Below are positions 1 through 11,090 of a stretch of 64,000 nucleotides of DNA, piece after piece. The position numbers and the translations under genes are program-made. Numbering within the stretch: the stretch's first letter is position 1; each line of letters opens with the position of its first letter. This stretch comes from Gonocerus acuteangulatus (Eukaryota > Arthropoda > Insecta > Hemiptera > Coreidae): positions 28,321,148 through 28,385,147 of the forward strand of contig OX328124.1 of NCBI GenBank assembly GCA_946811695.1, in the 5' to 3' direction. The notes under the pieces were generated by a model, which saw only the letters and a program-made list of their open reading frames with translations, had not been told where the DNA came from and did no database searches.

Positions 1-727
1 TAACATTTTCCATTCCAACACATATTATAAACATGCACTTTGTTATACAAATGTTTATTTTATTAATTTTTTTCGATATCCTGTTTTATGTTTGTAGTTT
101 AGTTTAGTGTAGAACACCGTATTTTATTAAAAATAAATCTATTTTAATACTTAAGGATTTATTTGAGACCATTTGTAATTACTTTACGGTTATATTATAT
201 TTTTCTTTCTGGCTCCATTATTTATTGAAGTATTGCAATAAAAAATGTCATCAATATTGGCAGAAAAATAAAGAAGATTTGATTTTTTTTTATGTAAGAA
301 CAAATTGCATTTCCAGGGAATAAAAATTAAACCATTCACGATAGAGCAAAACTGTTTTATATCTTTACTTATATCCATGAAAGGAACAAACATTCATTAA
401 AATCTGAGATCGTGGGTGTCAAATCGTATTTTTGAATGACTGCGGACAACCCACTACAGAGCATTTCGAGAGTTTGTGAAATGTATGTATTTCAGTTCTT
501 TAGAGGAGGCAAGAAAGAAATAAGATTGGCAGTAGCAATGGTTTTCATTTTTTGAATTTATTTCTATACATCTGGAACCTTGAGGTGTGGCCGTTTCTTT
601 GCCTACACCCCCCCCCCTTCATTGGGTATTACATTTATTTTATTATAATGATTAACGACTTAAGTAAATTACAATAATCACATTTTTCCACTAGTTGTAA
701 TAAAGGGCACAAAACATAGTAACCAAA

Positions 728-770
<43 letters not shown>

Positions 771-1458
771 GATGAAAACAAGGAAAATATTTGTATATTT
801 GTATCATGAAACAAACAAGACTATCTGTCGCACTATCAGGGGATTCCCAGTGAAGTCTCCTTATCAATCTTATTACTATTATTATCATTTAAAATTCTAG
901 ATGGCTGATAACACAACACTGCTCTACATCAAATTTGCCTTTTACATTAAAATATACTGTATTTATAATACTTCACTCAGTATAGATAAATTTATTTATT
1001 TATTTATTGACCTTCACAACAGCAAGGCGATTTGCTCCCATAGAAGGTAATAAAACAAAATGAATAAAAAACAATATCAAATTTACACACACACACAAAA
1101 AAATAACATAAAATAAAGAAATAAATAAAAATAAGATATACAAAAAACATTACACAATTAATTAATAAAAATGAGAAAATTATGATAATAATAAGTACAA
1201 TAATTCTTTATTGCAAGATAAAATCATAATTATGTCTTTGTTTCTGTATTGTTAGAGATTTAATAAGAGGACTTTATTTTCTCTTCTTAAGCCGCATCTA
1301 CGTGCGCGGACACACCAACACACACACACACGCACACACACACCCACACACGTGCCTACACGCACACACTCGCTCACAGTGACTCACATACACACATCCA
1401 TACCTGCATATTACGACGCGAACATAGGGCTTGTTGTGTCATATTTTGTTATAAAGTT

Positions 1459-1854
1459 TTAGTTTATGTAAGTGTTGTAGTATGGTAACAATGTGTGGGC
1501 TTTTTCGGAAAATAATTCAGACATGTGATATGGTATAGCTAAGTAGCCTCGTGTTTTGCATTCTGTTAGTAAATCTTTAATTGTTAGTGGTCTGTTGTTT
1601 GTCTGGCATATCGGACTGTCTTGTTTTGTCATGAGATAAGAATGTGTTAAGAGTGTATGTCCAATTCGTAGTCTTGTAATCACAACTTCATCACGTCTTG
1701 TTAATTGCGCATTAGCTTGCCATTCATGAGTACTGCTTTTTATCTCCCTTAATAGGTTATCTCTTCTACTGTACCATGAGGCTTGCCATTCAAGACGGAT
1801 ATTTTCTGTAATTATTAAATTTAAGTCTACAGTCGTTAGTAAGTTAGAGTCCAC
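1459..1854 (-). pseudogene. LINE ORF2 C-terminal fragment
   Basis: 131 residues open on the minus strand. It contains the stretch LTRRDEVVITRLRIGHT followed by LTHSYLM and a cysteine in SPICQ, which is the usual arrangement downstream of the RNase H region in jockey/I-type LINE proteins. The reverse transcriptase and endonuclease domains are absent because the insertion is 5'-truncated. The frame ends with a stop before the 3' UTR. It is non-functional as a retrotransposon protein. Confidence 0.75.
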
Positions 1855-1894
1855 TGACGACTGAAGACTTAAATTTACTAATTACAGAAAATAT
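1798..1894. repeat. Inverted repeat at the 5' end of the LINE insertion
   Basis: About 38 bases at 1798-1835 recur in inverted orientation at 1856-1894 with a loop of about 20 bases; shared words include ATTTTCTGTAAT and AAATTTAAGTCT. It sits exactly at the 5' (right) end of the LINE, so it probably formed during integration by twin priming or template switching. It is absent from the empty site in copy 2. Confidence 0.75.
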
Positions 1895-2183
1895 CAACCT
1901 TAGTATAGATAAATATACAAGTTAAAATTCATAGTTAGCTCTTATTGTTCATTTGAGCCATATTTAAATTACAAAACAATTTATTGAGCAAAAAAACTAT
2001 ATTTATTTATTATTATTTTTTCCTTTTAGCGCGGTTCCTCCCTCCCCCATAGGGAGGAACCCCGCTTATAAGGTTGATACAATGAAACAATCCGGAAGTG
2101 CCGACTAGAAAATTTTGCGTTTCAGAACCCCTAGAGACCGAAAATGATGGTGGTTCAAATTTGTATATATATATATATGTATA

Positions 2184-2245
<62 letters not shown>

Positions 2246-3450
2246 TTTGTCTGTTCGCTCTCTAGCTCGAAGACGAATGGTCCGATTTTGATGAAATTTG
2301 GTACAAAAATCCGTCGTCCAATTTGAAAGGTCAAGTTCGTTAACCAGCGAAATCCGCCTACCGGAAGATGGCGTTTGGGGCGAAATTCGCGCAAAAAAAA
2401 TCGTAACGCTTACGTTTTTGAGTTCATAAGCTTCTAAGTACTCGTTTTATATGATTCCTGGGCTAGGAAAACGAATGAAACCATTTTCAAGGCGATAGCT
2501 TTAACCGTTTTTGAGAAAATTGGAAAAATATTTTTTGAATACCGTTTTTAGTTTGGGTACTTAGAATCATGGGATTCAGTTGAAACTTTATCTGCATGTT
2601 CTACTTTCATTAAAACTAATATGTTGAAAGTTTTGTTACGTTTGGAGTTAAGGAAGGGTTAGAATAAAATATTTTATGAACAGACATGAAAAGTTTTGGG
2701 AAGTTCGTATACTTTCATTAATATCTCGAACACGGTTGGGAAATCGTGGTAAGTGGATAGAAACTATTTGAAAGCTTACTAAATTCTCTACAAAAAAGAT
2801 TCTAAAACTATTTTTGATTAGGTTATGTCAATCGGAGAAATAAGTGCTTAAAACTTCAAATACGTCTGTTTTGTTCTTATGAACGGGTTTTTGTCGTTCT
2901 TGTTGTAATTTTTGTCTCTTTCCCTTCGTTTTTTATTGCTTTTTAGTTTTGTAATTTCTTATGTTGCGAAAATTTTGTGTGTAAAACAGGATATGAAAAA
3001 TGAGGCCAATTTTCTGTTGCTAGAAATAATATAAATTTTGGGAACTTTCTTTAATATCTCGAAAACTGTTGAGAATTTTGGTAAACGGAAGAATACCATT
3101 AGAAAGCTTATTAAATGCTCTACATAAAAGGTTCTAATGAAAGTTTTGATTAGGCGATGTCAATCGGAGAAATAAGAGCTTAAAGCTTTAAAGTAATTGA
3201 TTTCGCTTATTCAAAGTGTTCTTTTCGCCTGTATTTTATTCCTTGTTATTTTTTAATTGCTTATAGTTGGATAATGTATTCGAAAATAAAACAGGTTAAG
3301 TAAAATAACAAAAACAATTTATTGTTAGAAATATAGATTTCCAAGATTCCAAGACCTTGCAACTAGCGGGACGGTTTCTTGTGTTGCCGACCCTTCCAGG
3401 TCAGATTGTAAATCCTACCTTTCAAGACTGGTGGAACCAAAATATAACTG

Positions 3451-3600
3451 TCAGGGTTCGGTCACTGCTACTTAATAAAACTACATTTTATCGTAAAAAT
3501 GGTTTTATTGTGCCGACGTTTCGGCTTGAACTTCAAGCCTTCATCAGGGCTGTAAATACAAGTAGGACATATTTAACACTAATATATGCACATATCTATG

Positions 3601-3642
<42 letters not shown>

Positions 3643-3813
3643 TAATATATATATATTTATATATATGCATATACACATACACATATACACGCACACATAT
3701 GTACATATATATGCCCACATACCTACACATATGGGGTATGTATTATTAAGTAGCAGTGACCTAACCCGGACAATCCCTACCTTGCATCATCAACGGTCAA
3801 CGATCTCCTCTCA
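3451..3813. mobile_element. Hammerhead-ribozyme retroelement (H1) nested in A1
   Basis: Flanked by CCAAAATATAACTG and CAAAATAATAACTG, an imperfect target duplication. Other family A copies run through this point uninterrupted (for example 37090-37125, inverted). Short inverted ends are present: GGTCACTGCTACTTAATA near 3460 and TTAAGTAGCAGTGACC near 3746. A hammerhead core lies at 3515-3547 on the minus strand, and a (TA)n/(CA)n stretch at 3606-3700 fills the centre. No protein is encoded. It resembles the ribozyme-bearing Penelope-like terminal repeats and metazoan retrozymes. Confidence 0.7.
3515..3547 (-). ncRNA. Hammerhead ribozyme core (H1)
   Basis: Read on the minus strand: CTGATGA, a bulged A, stem II GGCTTG paired with CAAGCC, then GAAAC and GTC. 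Predicted cleavage is after GTC, between positions 3515 and 3514. Stem I starts with GGC after the cut, pairing with GCC before CTGATGA, and is extended after an internal loop by AATA/TATT. Stem III is only the self-complementary ACGT, which suits a dimeric hammerhead. All core bases are intact. Activity is inferred, not shown. Confidence 0.75.
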
Positions 3814-3913
3814 ACAAAATAATAACTGCTTCTATTTTAATCTTTCGAAATTAGACTAGGGATAAGAACGGAACCGCGCTAAGATGAGGCAGTTCCTGCG
3901 AGTCGGACTTTTT

Positions 3914-4062
3914 ACATACATTTTGGAATTTTGAAATATTAACAAAATATTTAAACCTGTTTAATTCAGAATTTCTCTTCTTCTTCGTTTGTCTATTGTA
4001 ATTTCTTTCAGGGGTATCTCTTCTAAAATTCCAGCAGTGGTCCGCGAGCATTAATACATTCC
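3914..4062 (-). pseudogene. Transposon-protein relic, C-terminal part (split by A2)
   Basis: On the minus strand it reads MLADHCWNFRRDTPE followed by a basic Lys/Arg-rich tail. It continues the relic at 6624-6960, the two being separated by the A2 insertion. The same order is uninterrupted at 45800-46300, and a less decayed copy is at 19690-20290. I recognise the pattern (ADYCW before a basic tail) from a widespread uncharacterised arthropod transposon-linked protein, but cannot name the family. Confidence 0.5.
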
Positions 4063-4079
4063 ATCGACCCTTCTATCTT

Positions 4080-4241
4080 TTAGCGCGGTTCCTCCCTCCC
4101 CCATAGGGAGGAACCCCGCTTATAAGGTTGATACAATGAAACAATCCGGAAGTGCCGACTAGAAAATTTTGCGTTTCAGAACCCCTAGAAACCGAAAATA
4201 ACGGTGGTTCAAATTTGTATATATATATATATATATGTATA

Positions 4242-4314
<73 letters not shown>

Positions 4315-6622
4315 CTGTTCGCTCTCTAAATAGAAGACGAATGGTCCGATTTTGATGAAATTTGGTACAAAAATCTGTCGTCCAATTTGAAAGGTCAAGT
4401 TCGTTAACCAGCAAAATTCGCCCACTGGAAGATGGCGTTTGGGGCGAAATTCGCGCAGAAAAAATCGTAACGCTTACGTTTTTGAGTTCATAAGCTTGTA
4501 AGTACTCGTTTTATAGGCTTCTTGGGCTAGAAAAACGAATGAAACCATTTTCAAGGCGATAGCTTTAACCGTTGTCGAGAAAATTGGAAAAATAGTTTTT
4601 GAATACCGTTTTTGGTTTGGGTACTTAGAATCAAGGGATTCAGTTGAAACATTTACTGCATGTTCTACATTCATTAAAACTAATATGTTGAAATTTTGGT
4701 TGCGTTTGGAGTTAAGGAAGGGTTAGAATAAAATATTTTATTAACAGGCATAAAAAAGTTTTGGTAACTTTGTATACTTTCCTTAATATCTCGAAAAAGG
4801 TTGAGAATTTGGGAAACGGAAGAATACCATTAGAAAGCTTACTAAATGCTCTACAAAAAAGGTTCTAATAAAAGTTTTGATTAGGCGATGTCAATCGGAG
4901 AAATACCGTATGAAATGTCAGTTTTGGATTTGTCGATTTCCTTCAAATGTCTTGAAACTGTCGAGGCTCCTACTCCGAGTTCTTTGGCATATTCCCTAGT
5001 GTTTTTAATTGCTTATAGTAGTCAAATGTATTTGTCAATGAAACAGGATACGTATAATTAGAATCAATATTTTGTTTGTTAGAATTCGAAGATGCCGTAT
5101 GAATATCTAGATGTGACAGTACTGGTGTTGATTTCGTTCTTTAGAATTACTCTTGGTATTCCCTATTTTCATCTGTTACCCATAGTTTTTTATTGTTAGT
5201 AGATTTTTCTTATTGATTATAGAATATTAATCTATTTGGCTATAAAACAGGATACGTAAAATTAGTGACAATATTTCGGAGATTTCTGAGCGAAATACGT
5301 TTAAGATTTTCTACCACCACGAACGGCTTTTTTCCTCTATTTTTATCCACTAGATAGGCTTTATTTTGCATATTATTCTATATAAGTTTTATTCAGCAGG
5401 GGATTCTGATGAAATGTCGTGTTTTTGCTGTGGATTTTAAATACGATGTATCTAAGATTGGATAACATTAGCGAGTCTACATAATTAAGAACCGACGACG
5501 GAGGATTACTTCTTGCTATGATTTAGTCTACATACGTATATTAAGTCCTAAATCCAATCCTCCTAAAGTTCAATGCCCGTAGAAACCAGGGGGCCACAGG
5601 AAATTTACCTGCTAAGAGTTAATCCTCAAGAGCTGTAAATATACCCCAGGTATCTGCCGAGACAAATTCAAAGCCTAGGCGGAGAGCACCCCAAAAACTC
5701 AGATCCAAACATAAGGTTATATACTAAATATTGATAAAGACTACTTAGTTGTAAACCGATTCATCAATTAGCAATCAATAGTTTTCAACAAAGGTTATAT
5801 ACTAAATATTGATAAAAAGTATTTAATTAGAAAATAAAAAACAATATTCCACAAGACTTGTTTTTGGTCCATTTGTGTCTACTCCATAGACTTAATTAGG
5901 TATATTATTCTATTGTAGTTGGGCAACTAAACTTTGTTTTATTTTGTTAAATAAAGTTTTTTTTTTCTTGATTTGTTATTCGTCAAGACTTTTATTTGTC
6001 CTTGTGTATTTACTAGATAGGTTTTATTCAACATATTATTCTATATAGGCTATATTAGGCTGGGTATTCTACTCAATCTTGTGTACTTCTTCTTGATCCT
6101 TCTGTACATGGGCGTATATAAAAACAATTTCGGGGGGGGGGGGGCTGAGACCATTTCCAGGGTATGGAATACTAAATATTTAGAGCTTGGAATAGTTTTA
6201 GGCAACTAAAACGCTATTACACGTAAAATAAAATATGTTTTATGAACTAAGTGATCTTATTTAATTTATTTTTAAGGGTTTTACGAGAAGTTTTTATCAT
6301 CAATTCAAAATTTCGGGAGGGGCTGCAGTCCCCTCAGCCTCTAGAAAGGCTTTATTAGGCATATTTTGTATTGATTTATAGAGCTTTGCTTTAGAATGAG
6401 AGCCAGATTCTGTAATTTCCGCTTCTGTGTAAAAGTTAGCTACTGTCGGTGTCCCTGACGCCTTAATATCACTTTTATTCGAGATGTTCGAGAGGATTTT
6501 GACAATTTTCACAAGATATATAAAAAAAATAAGTTTATTTTTTTTCTAAGCTTATCAAATGGCACTAGGGACATGAACGGAACCGCGCTAAGATGCTGCA
6601 GTTCCTGCGAGTCGGACTTTTT
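4080..6622 (-). mobile_element. Helentron-like element, family A (copy A2)
   Basis: The hairpin terminus is at the left (4082-4125), then (TA)n at 4219-4310. The internal region is shared with A1, A3 and A6. The 5' terminus at 6567-6622 reads on the minus strand as GTCCGACTCGCAGGAACTGC followed by TTAGCGCGGTTCC. The partner locus at about 45970-45980 is uninterrupted, which fixes both ends to within a few bases. This is the longest simple copy (about 2.5 kb). It carries several degenerate repeats of its own internal segment and a G-rich MITE near its right end. No coding capacity is seen. Confidence 0.8.
6108..6345 (+). mobile_element. G-rich MITE (CATGGGCGTATATA family), right end lost
   Basis: The left terminus CATGGGCGTATATA is followed by AATTTCGGGG and a run of G. 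The body is shared with 12077-12326, 25862-26053 and 41894-42131, including GATCTTATTTAATTTATTTT. The right part (AATTTCGGGAGGGGCTGCAG) is present, but the terminal inverted repeat itself is missing. It is nested in A2. Confidence 0.7.
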
Positions 6623-6623
6623 A

Positions 6624-6960
6624 CCATTGTCGAGATATCTTGGTGGAATCGTTAACATGTTCGCCAATAACGTCACCGCAGTTAGAAGGAAAAATCAAGA
6701 TGAGAACGAAGAAAATTAATTTTTAGGGACATATTGCAACCCAACTGTTGATACTTTTAAAAGAGATTGTTCACAAGTTCAACTTAATATTCATTTCTCT
6801 TATTTCCCCCAAAAAACCATGAACGACTGCTCCAAAAGATTCACATGCTTCTTTTTCAATAGGAATTATCATCATTGATGTGGTAAATCTATCACGCTCC
6901 CTGTATTATATTAACAAGATACTGAAAGTCAAATTTTATATATTAGGTATATTTTCAAAA
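6624..6960 (-). pseudogene. Transposon-protein relic, upstream part
   Basis: Decayed coding sequence on the minus strand homologous to the 124-codon frame at 19913-20287; HGFLG and the HQDIS-equivalent segment are recognisable among stops and frameshifts. The downstream part is at 3914-4062, separated by A2. The intact arrangement of the same relic is at 45800-46300. Confidence 0.5.
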
Positions 6961-7162
6961 TAAGAGCTAATTAATAAAATATATTCGTGTATTTTTATCC
7001 AGTATAATATATTTTTATACAGCTTTGGGATTAAGCTGTATAAAAAAATATTATTCAATTGAAAGGCACACAAAAAATTAAATTTTGTAGACCAGTGTCA
7101 TTTATCATGCACGTTTTACGGGAAAACACTTAATTATTCTTATTGAATGAACGGTCATTAAT

Positions 7163-7417
7163 CAATTGAAGGGGTCGGGGCAAAAACTGCTAAGCAACAT
7201 TTTCAACAAAAGTTAACTGTAGCTGCTGTATGTTGGATATTATGTGGGACTATCAGTTGAAATGGTTAAGGGCAACAAGATTAAGTAGCATACAGAGCGC
7301 ATTGTTGTCATATCTTAGTAGCATCATCATAGACTTATCAGTCCCGCATAATATCCAACATATTAAGTTTTGTTAAAAATGTTGCTTGGCACAATTTTGC
7401 CACGACCCCTTCAATTG
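7163..7417. repeat. Inverted-repeat element, MITE-like
   Basis: The left arm begins CAATTGAAGGGGTCG. The right arm ends with its inverse (CGACCCCTTCAATTG) after about 255 bases. Arms of roughly 90 bases include TTGGATATTATG(T/C)GGGACT. The same element is in copy 2 at 46482-46735, so it predates the duplication. No coding sequence. Confidence 0.65.
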
Positions 7418-7496
7418 CGGAAAAGTATCCCACCGAACAAGTAGTCGCTTACTTATATTTAATAAATTCTAATAATAAAGAAAGCTGGGAATAGAT

Positions 7497-7960
7497 TTAA
7501 CTAGATTTACAATAGATTTGCCATATCATATCTGAACTTATTTTATCGTAATCAGCACCTTTCCAAGAAAACACATGCCTCCTTTCTTTGTCCTGGGCAA
7601 AGGCTTCGACGGCAGCATACAAGTATTCATCGTAGTGTTTGTTCTTTATTACGAAGTCATTTCCGTCATTGAGTGGAGTCAGGATCCATTCCCCTTGGTC
7701 ACCCGTCGGTGTGCCTGGTATCCATGTATACACGCTTCTTCTGTCTTTATCGCAGTCATAAGAATTCTCTGCGGCAAACAGATACTCATTGTAAACGTTA
7801 TTCTTTATTGTGAAATGTTCACCATTGAAGATTGGGCTGAAATTCCAGTAGCTCTCAACCATGTCCCTCTCTTAATCCATGTGAATACCTTGCTTCTCTC
7901 TGAATCCTCGGTGTAGGAGTAATTTGGCGAGAACAGATATTCGTTCACATCTTTACTCTT
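7497..7960 (-). pseudogene. Truncated, frameshifted copy of the secreted repeat protein
   Basis: The last part of the gene at 46820-48709 duplicated with flanking DNA. It covers the three C-terminal EYL(F/Y)A repeats through the ending IWQIYC. A single base is missing near 7860 (CTCAACCATG here, CTCAACCAATG in the intact gene), which breaks the frame between repeat 1 and repeat 2. Homology stops at 7960; the upstream sequence is unrelated, so the signal peptide and helical region are absent. About eight residues differ from the intact paralogue in the 121-codon downstream frame. Not expected to make a functional secreted protein. Confidence 0.85.
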
Positions 7961-8026
7961 CCTTGCTGCCCCTTCAGCTGGCCAAATACTCAGGCCTTCA
8001 ACAAGCTTCCCAGAACCTACTGCCAG

Positions 8027-8096
8027 CTCTCTCTCTGGTCTAGTGGATGAGTGAAGGACTCCCGATCCAGACGTCGGCGGTTCGACTCCCCACACC
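8027..8096 (+). other. tRNA-like sequence, probably a SINE head or degraded tRNA
   Basis: TGGTCTAGTGGATGA resembles a pol III A box, and GGTTCGACTCC about 35 bases downstream matches the B box. It lacks a clean acceptor stem and CCA-end pairing, and a T-rich stretch follows. A SINE head is more likely than a tRNA gene. Confidence 0.45.
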
Positions 8097-8158
8097 GAGA
8101 CTTATGTTTTTTTTAAATTTTTTATTTTTCCTCGGCCTTCTAATCAATCACAGCAATT

Positions 8159-8569
8159 ATGGGAGGAAAAAGAAAATCAAACAATAGAAGGCATCACTCT
8201 CAGGAGAATTCACCCATAAACTCACCTCAAAAGAAAAAAACCTTTATTAAGCGATCTATGTCACAGACATCGCTCGCGTCATCAACATCTTCTCGAGCAA
8301 CTTTTATAGATACCCCATCCCTCTCAAAAGAAGCTCCATTTCTGAAGCCAAGAAATCCTTCCAAAAAATTAAATATGGACACAAACGCTAAAGTGGAAAC
8401 GTCACAATCAACATTAGTTCCGAAGCCACCGCCTATTGTTGTAAGAAACATCACAGACTTTAAAAAATTCTGTCAAAAAATCTGGTTGTTTATCAACAAT
8501 CAAAACTGTATGTACCTAGCTTCAGAGCTTGTACACCAGGGAGCACTTGTGTCACTCTTCCTTCCTTAA
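8159..8569 (+). pseudogene. Probable LINE ORF1 (gag-like) N-terminal fragment
   Basis: 136 codons from an ATG. The first 90 residues are basic and Ser/Thr-rich (KRKSNNRRHH). Then PPPIVVRNITDFKKFCQKI matches the segment that precedes the zinc-knuckle region in jockey-type ORF1 proteins. After about residue 120 the frame runs into the repeat at 8500-8680, which also occurs inverted near 44 kb, so the C-terminus is foreign and the zinc knuckles are missing. A host gene is unlikely. Confidence 0.5.
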
Positions 8570-8680
8570 TGATATGCTCTCTAGATAGGCAAGAGTGACA
8601 ATTTTCAGTTGAGTTTTTTTTTTAGTTGTGTCACTTTAGAAATACTAGTGTGATATATCGTGCAATCTTGAGAGAATAGA
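8500..8680 (+). repeat. Dispersed repeat with 22-bp palindrome
   Basis: Matches 43936-44110 in inverted orientation. Contains GAGCACTTGTGTCACTCTTC, then a near-palindrome around CTCTCTAGATAG (perfect in the 44-kb copy) and TTGTGTCACTTTAGAAATAC. Family not recognised. Confidence 0.55.
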
Positions 8681-8689
8681 TAAGTTCTT

Positions 8690-9550
8690 CCAGTCACAGT
8701 TTGGGAGGTCCCATGATCGCGATGAGATTAGTCATGGGTACAGCACTTGCATCTTCCATCTGGGACCAGAAAGAAAAATATAACAATTAACAAATTAATA
8801 AGGAATGGAAGTCTTCTGATCGAAGCTTCTAACGTAAAAGTGCAGAAAACTATCACGGACATTATGTAGGTATTTTCAGCCTCTTATGAAAAATTAAACC
8901 CATGCAAGGGAATAATCTAACAACTGGACTAAGATGAATCCCCGGAAAAAAAGTCTCTAAGAATTAAAGGTTAAAAATATATACGAATTAAAAAAAAATA
9001 TTAAAAACTAATGGGAGATTCGTATAAACTAACTCGGGATATAAACAGTGCATTTAATGTTTTCAATGACATTCCATTTAAAACTTTTAAAGCGGAAAGG
9101 GGGGGGGGCAATAGAACATGTAATACATCTTCCCCTACCTGCGTGAAATGTAGAATTAGTTAGCGTAGAATGTGATTAGTTGAGAATGTCCGAGATTTCT
9201 TGAAGAAAGGAAAAGAAATGTGATTCAATTCACAGAGAAATTTCTATACCACATTACAAAACAAATTTATTAGGATACAGAATCATCAACATTCATCCGA
9301 TCTTATGGAATTGTAGTTCGAAGTATTAGGTCTTTATTATAAAACTCAAATAATGAAAAAAGAACAACATGTAGAACAGACAATATTTACACTCAGCCAT
9401 TAGAACCAGCAGATAGCGTTATCAGCATGGCTGATAAGAAACCAGATAAGCCTGCGCACACTGGCAAATCTTCTCTATTAAAAAACCTCTTCACTTTCTC
9501 CCACCACTCCACAATTAGGGCTCCTTCCCGTTCCCTGGGTATACGTAACT
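8690..9550. other. No recognisable feature
   Basis: AT-rich sequence with a short G run at 9102-9109. I see no gene, convincing repeat or RNA here. Confidence 0.5.
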
Positions 9551-9552
9551 TA

Positions 9553-9620
9553 CATGGGCGTATATAGAGAATAATTTCGGGAGGGGCTGGGAAAATTTCG
9601 GGGGGGGGGGGGGGGGGGGA
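9553..9620 (+). mobile_element. G-rich MITE, left-end fragment
   Basis: CATGGGCGTATATAGAGAAT is followed by AATTTCGGGAGGGGCTGGGA and a run of about 19 G. Only this end of the family is present. Confidence 0.6.
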
Positions 9621-9629
9621 ATACTAACA

Positions 9630-11090
9630 ATTCAGGGGTCTTTTTGCGAAGACCACAACCAGTTACTTTTGAAGTAGCAGTAGTGATTGTATCAGTGATT
9701 TAGCGCATGCGCATAACTCCTTTACCTTCCTATTGGAGGATTCCAATGAGCAATTGTATTGGCTCTTGTTGGGAGTAACCTTGTATTGGGTCTTGTAAAG
9801 TAACCTTCAACAGTGAATTAGCTTTTGTTTATGAAAAAGCTCTGCTTATGTTAGTGAGAAAAAAGTGGGTCTCCACACATAATCCTAAAATGAAGTGTAT
9901 TTTAATTTAATTGAGAAAATAATTTATTTGAAAGAAATGTATTCTTTCATATTATAACCGAAGTCAATCAATATATGCTTTATACTAAAGAATTTGATCA
10001 CTTTTCGAATAAAACAGTGCTTCTATATACATATATCATTCCTTGTAAGTAGATTCTTTCAAATATGTATGTGAATAAGAAAAATTCCACTTTTGAATGG
10101 AAGAAGATTAATTTACAGCATCGAAAAATGGCATACAATACACATATAACCCTTGAAAAGGAAAGTCCTAAAATGTTTATATTTAGAGTTCTATAATCAA
10201 CTGGTAGTAAAATGCTTTTAATAAATATGAATACAATTCTCCTCCACAAATGTTCAACTTATTTTAGAAAGCATGTAAGTAGTTAAATTAAACAAATGAT
10301 TTAGTTGAAAAATAAATTGTATAATAAAATAAAATAAGCAATTGGGTTAATTGAACCTTAAACAATTATATTATTTGTGTATAAATAAATTTGATATACT
10401 GAAGTGCTCATGAGAGAGAAATTGTTTTATCTTGCAATTAAACAATCCAATCTTGTTGTGTTTGTTCTTTTCTTTTGCTACTTTTTGGTTTAAAGATTCA
10501 TAAAATTTATGTTTCTTGATGTAACTCAAAAGAAGAAAGCTTTTAGGAATCGGTGTAAGTATGCTTAAGGCTTGACAAGTATCCTGAATTGCTTCTTTTG
10601 CTTAAGTTTTACATTTATTTTTAAAAAGGCTAACCACATTCATGTATATAAGGAAAAGAAAATGCAATTTCTTAGTAGTTTCTTTGATTTATTATATTCA
10701 GACATGTATGATTTGATAAGAAATTTCATTAGCTCAATTTGAACAAGAAAATACAAATATTTACTCTAGATTGTTCTGTCATCCATCTTGCTTGAAATAA
10801 AGTCAAGATTAGCTCTTGTGGTTGCCGTCTAAAATATTTAGTCTTTCTCTGTTATCAGTGGCTACCCCAAACATTTAAAATTTTCTACATTTAACTTTTG
10901 GATTGTCTAATAAATCCCTTCTTTTAACCCAAAGTAATTCTGAGGTATGTTGTTTTCCTGGTTTTTATCAACCAGCCTTTAAAATGCCTAGATACATTTT
11001 TCACATTATTATTATACTTTTATATATTCATTTGGATATATGATTGTATGGTTATTGGAATATGGAGTTTACTTATTAATGTTTATAATT
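9630..11090. other. Upstream region of the asparaginase gene; nothing assigned
   Basis: AT-rich, with no confident coding exon. A pyrimidine-rich stretch ending TTGCTTTACAG at 11089-11099 is a plausible splice acceptor. The 5' UTR may therefore be split, with an unlocated first exon in this interval. Confidence 0.4.

Larger units (their letters stand above)
992..1901 (-). mobile_element. 5'-truncated LINE insertion with 13-bp target duplication
   Basis: Flanked by AGTATAGATAAAT at 979-991 and 1902-1914. The partner locus near 45270-45285 carries this motif once with no insert, so it is the empty site. Read on the minus strand the element ends in an (AATA)n-type tail at 992-1010. It contains a reverse-transcriptase C-terminal coding fragment and a (CA)n-rich stretch at about 1318-1390. 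The clade looks jockey-like from the coding fragment. Confidence 0.85.
2028..3912 (-). mobile_element. Helentron-like element, family A (copy A1)
   Basis: The left end is the hairpin terminus: GCGCGGTTCCTCCCT and AGGGAGGAACCCCGC are complementary around a short loop. A (TA)n tract at 2164-2246 follows, then the TTTGTCTGTTCGCTCTC block. The right end is the 5' terminus, read on the minus strand as AAAAGTCCGACTCGCAGGA, with the internal inverted repeat TTAGCGCGGTTCC. The empty site at 45801-45810 reads TCCTTTTTAC, so the insertion lies within a run of T. No transposase is encoded, so it is a non-autonomous copy. A hammerhead element is nested at 3451-3813. Confidence 0.8.
1..7960. repeat. Segmental duplication, copy 1
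   Basis: Matches 44276-47285 base for base with only scattered differences, once later insertions are removed. It starts at or before the window edge (shared CATTTTCCATTCCAACA) and ends at 7960 inside the secreted-protein pseudogene. Removing the LINE (992-1901) and two family A elements (2028-3912, 4080-6622) leaves about 2.6 kb, the same as copy 2 without its hammerhead element. Besides insertions, copy 1 has a run of about 40 A near 730-768 where copy 2 has a short A run. High identity means the duplication is young and the insertions are younger. Confidence 0.9.

Noticed and set aside
2155..2394. Open frames of alternating Ile-Tyr residues over (TA)n tracts here and at many other places
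   Set aside because: Translations of microsatellites inside transposons; no coding signal.
7575..7916. Plus-strand 113-codon frame over the pseudogene, and a similar one at 46958-47227
   Set aside because: Shadow of the minus-strand secreted-protein repeats; no independent motif.
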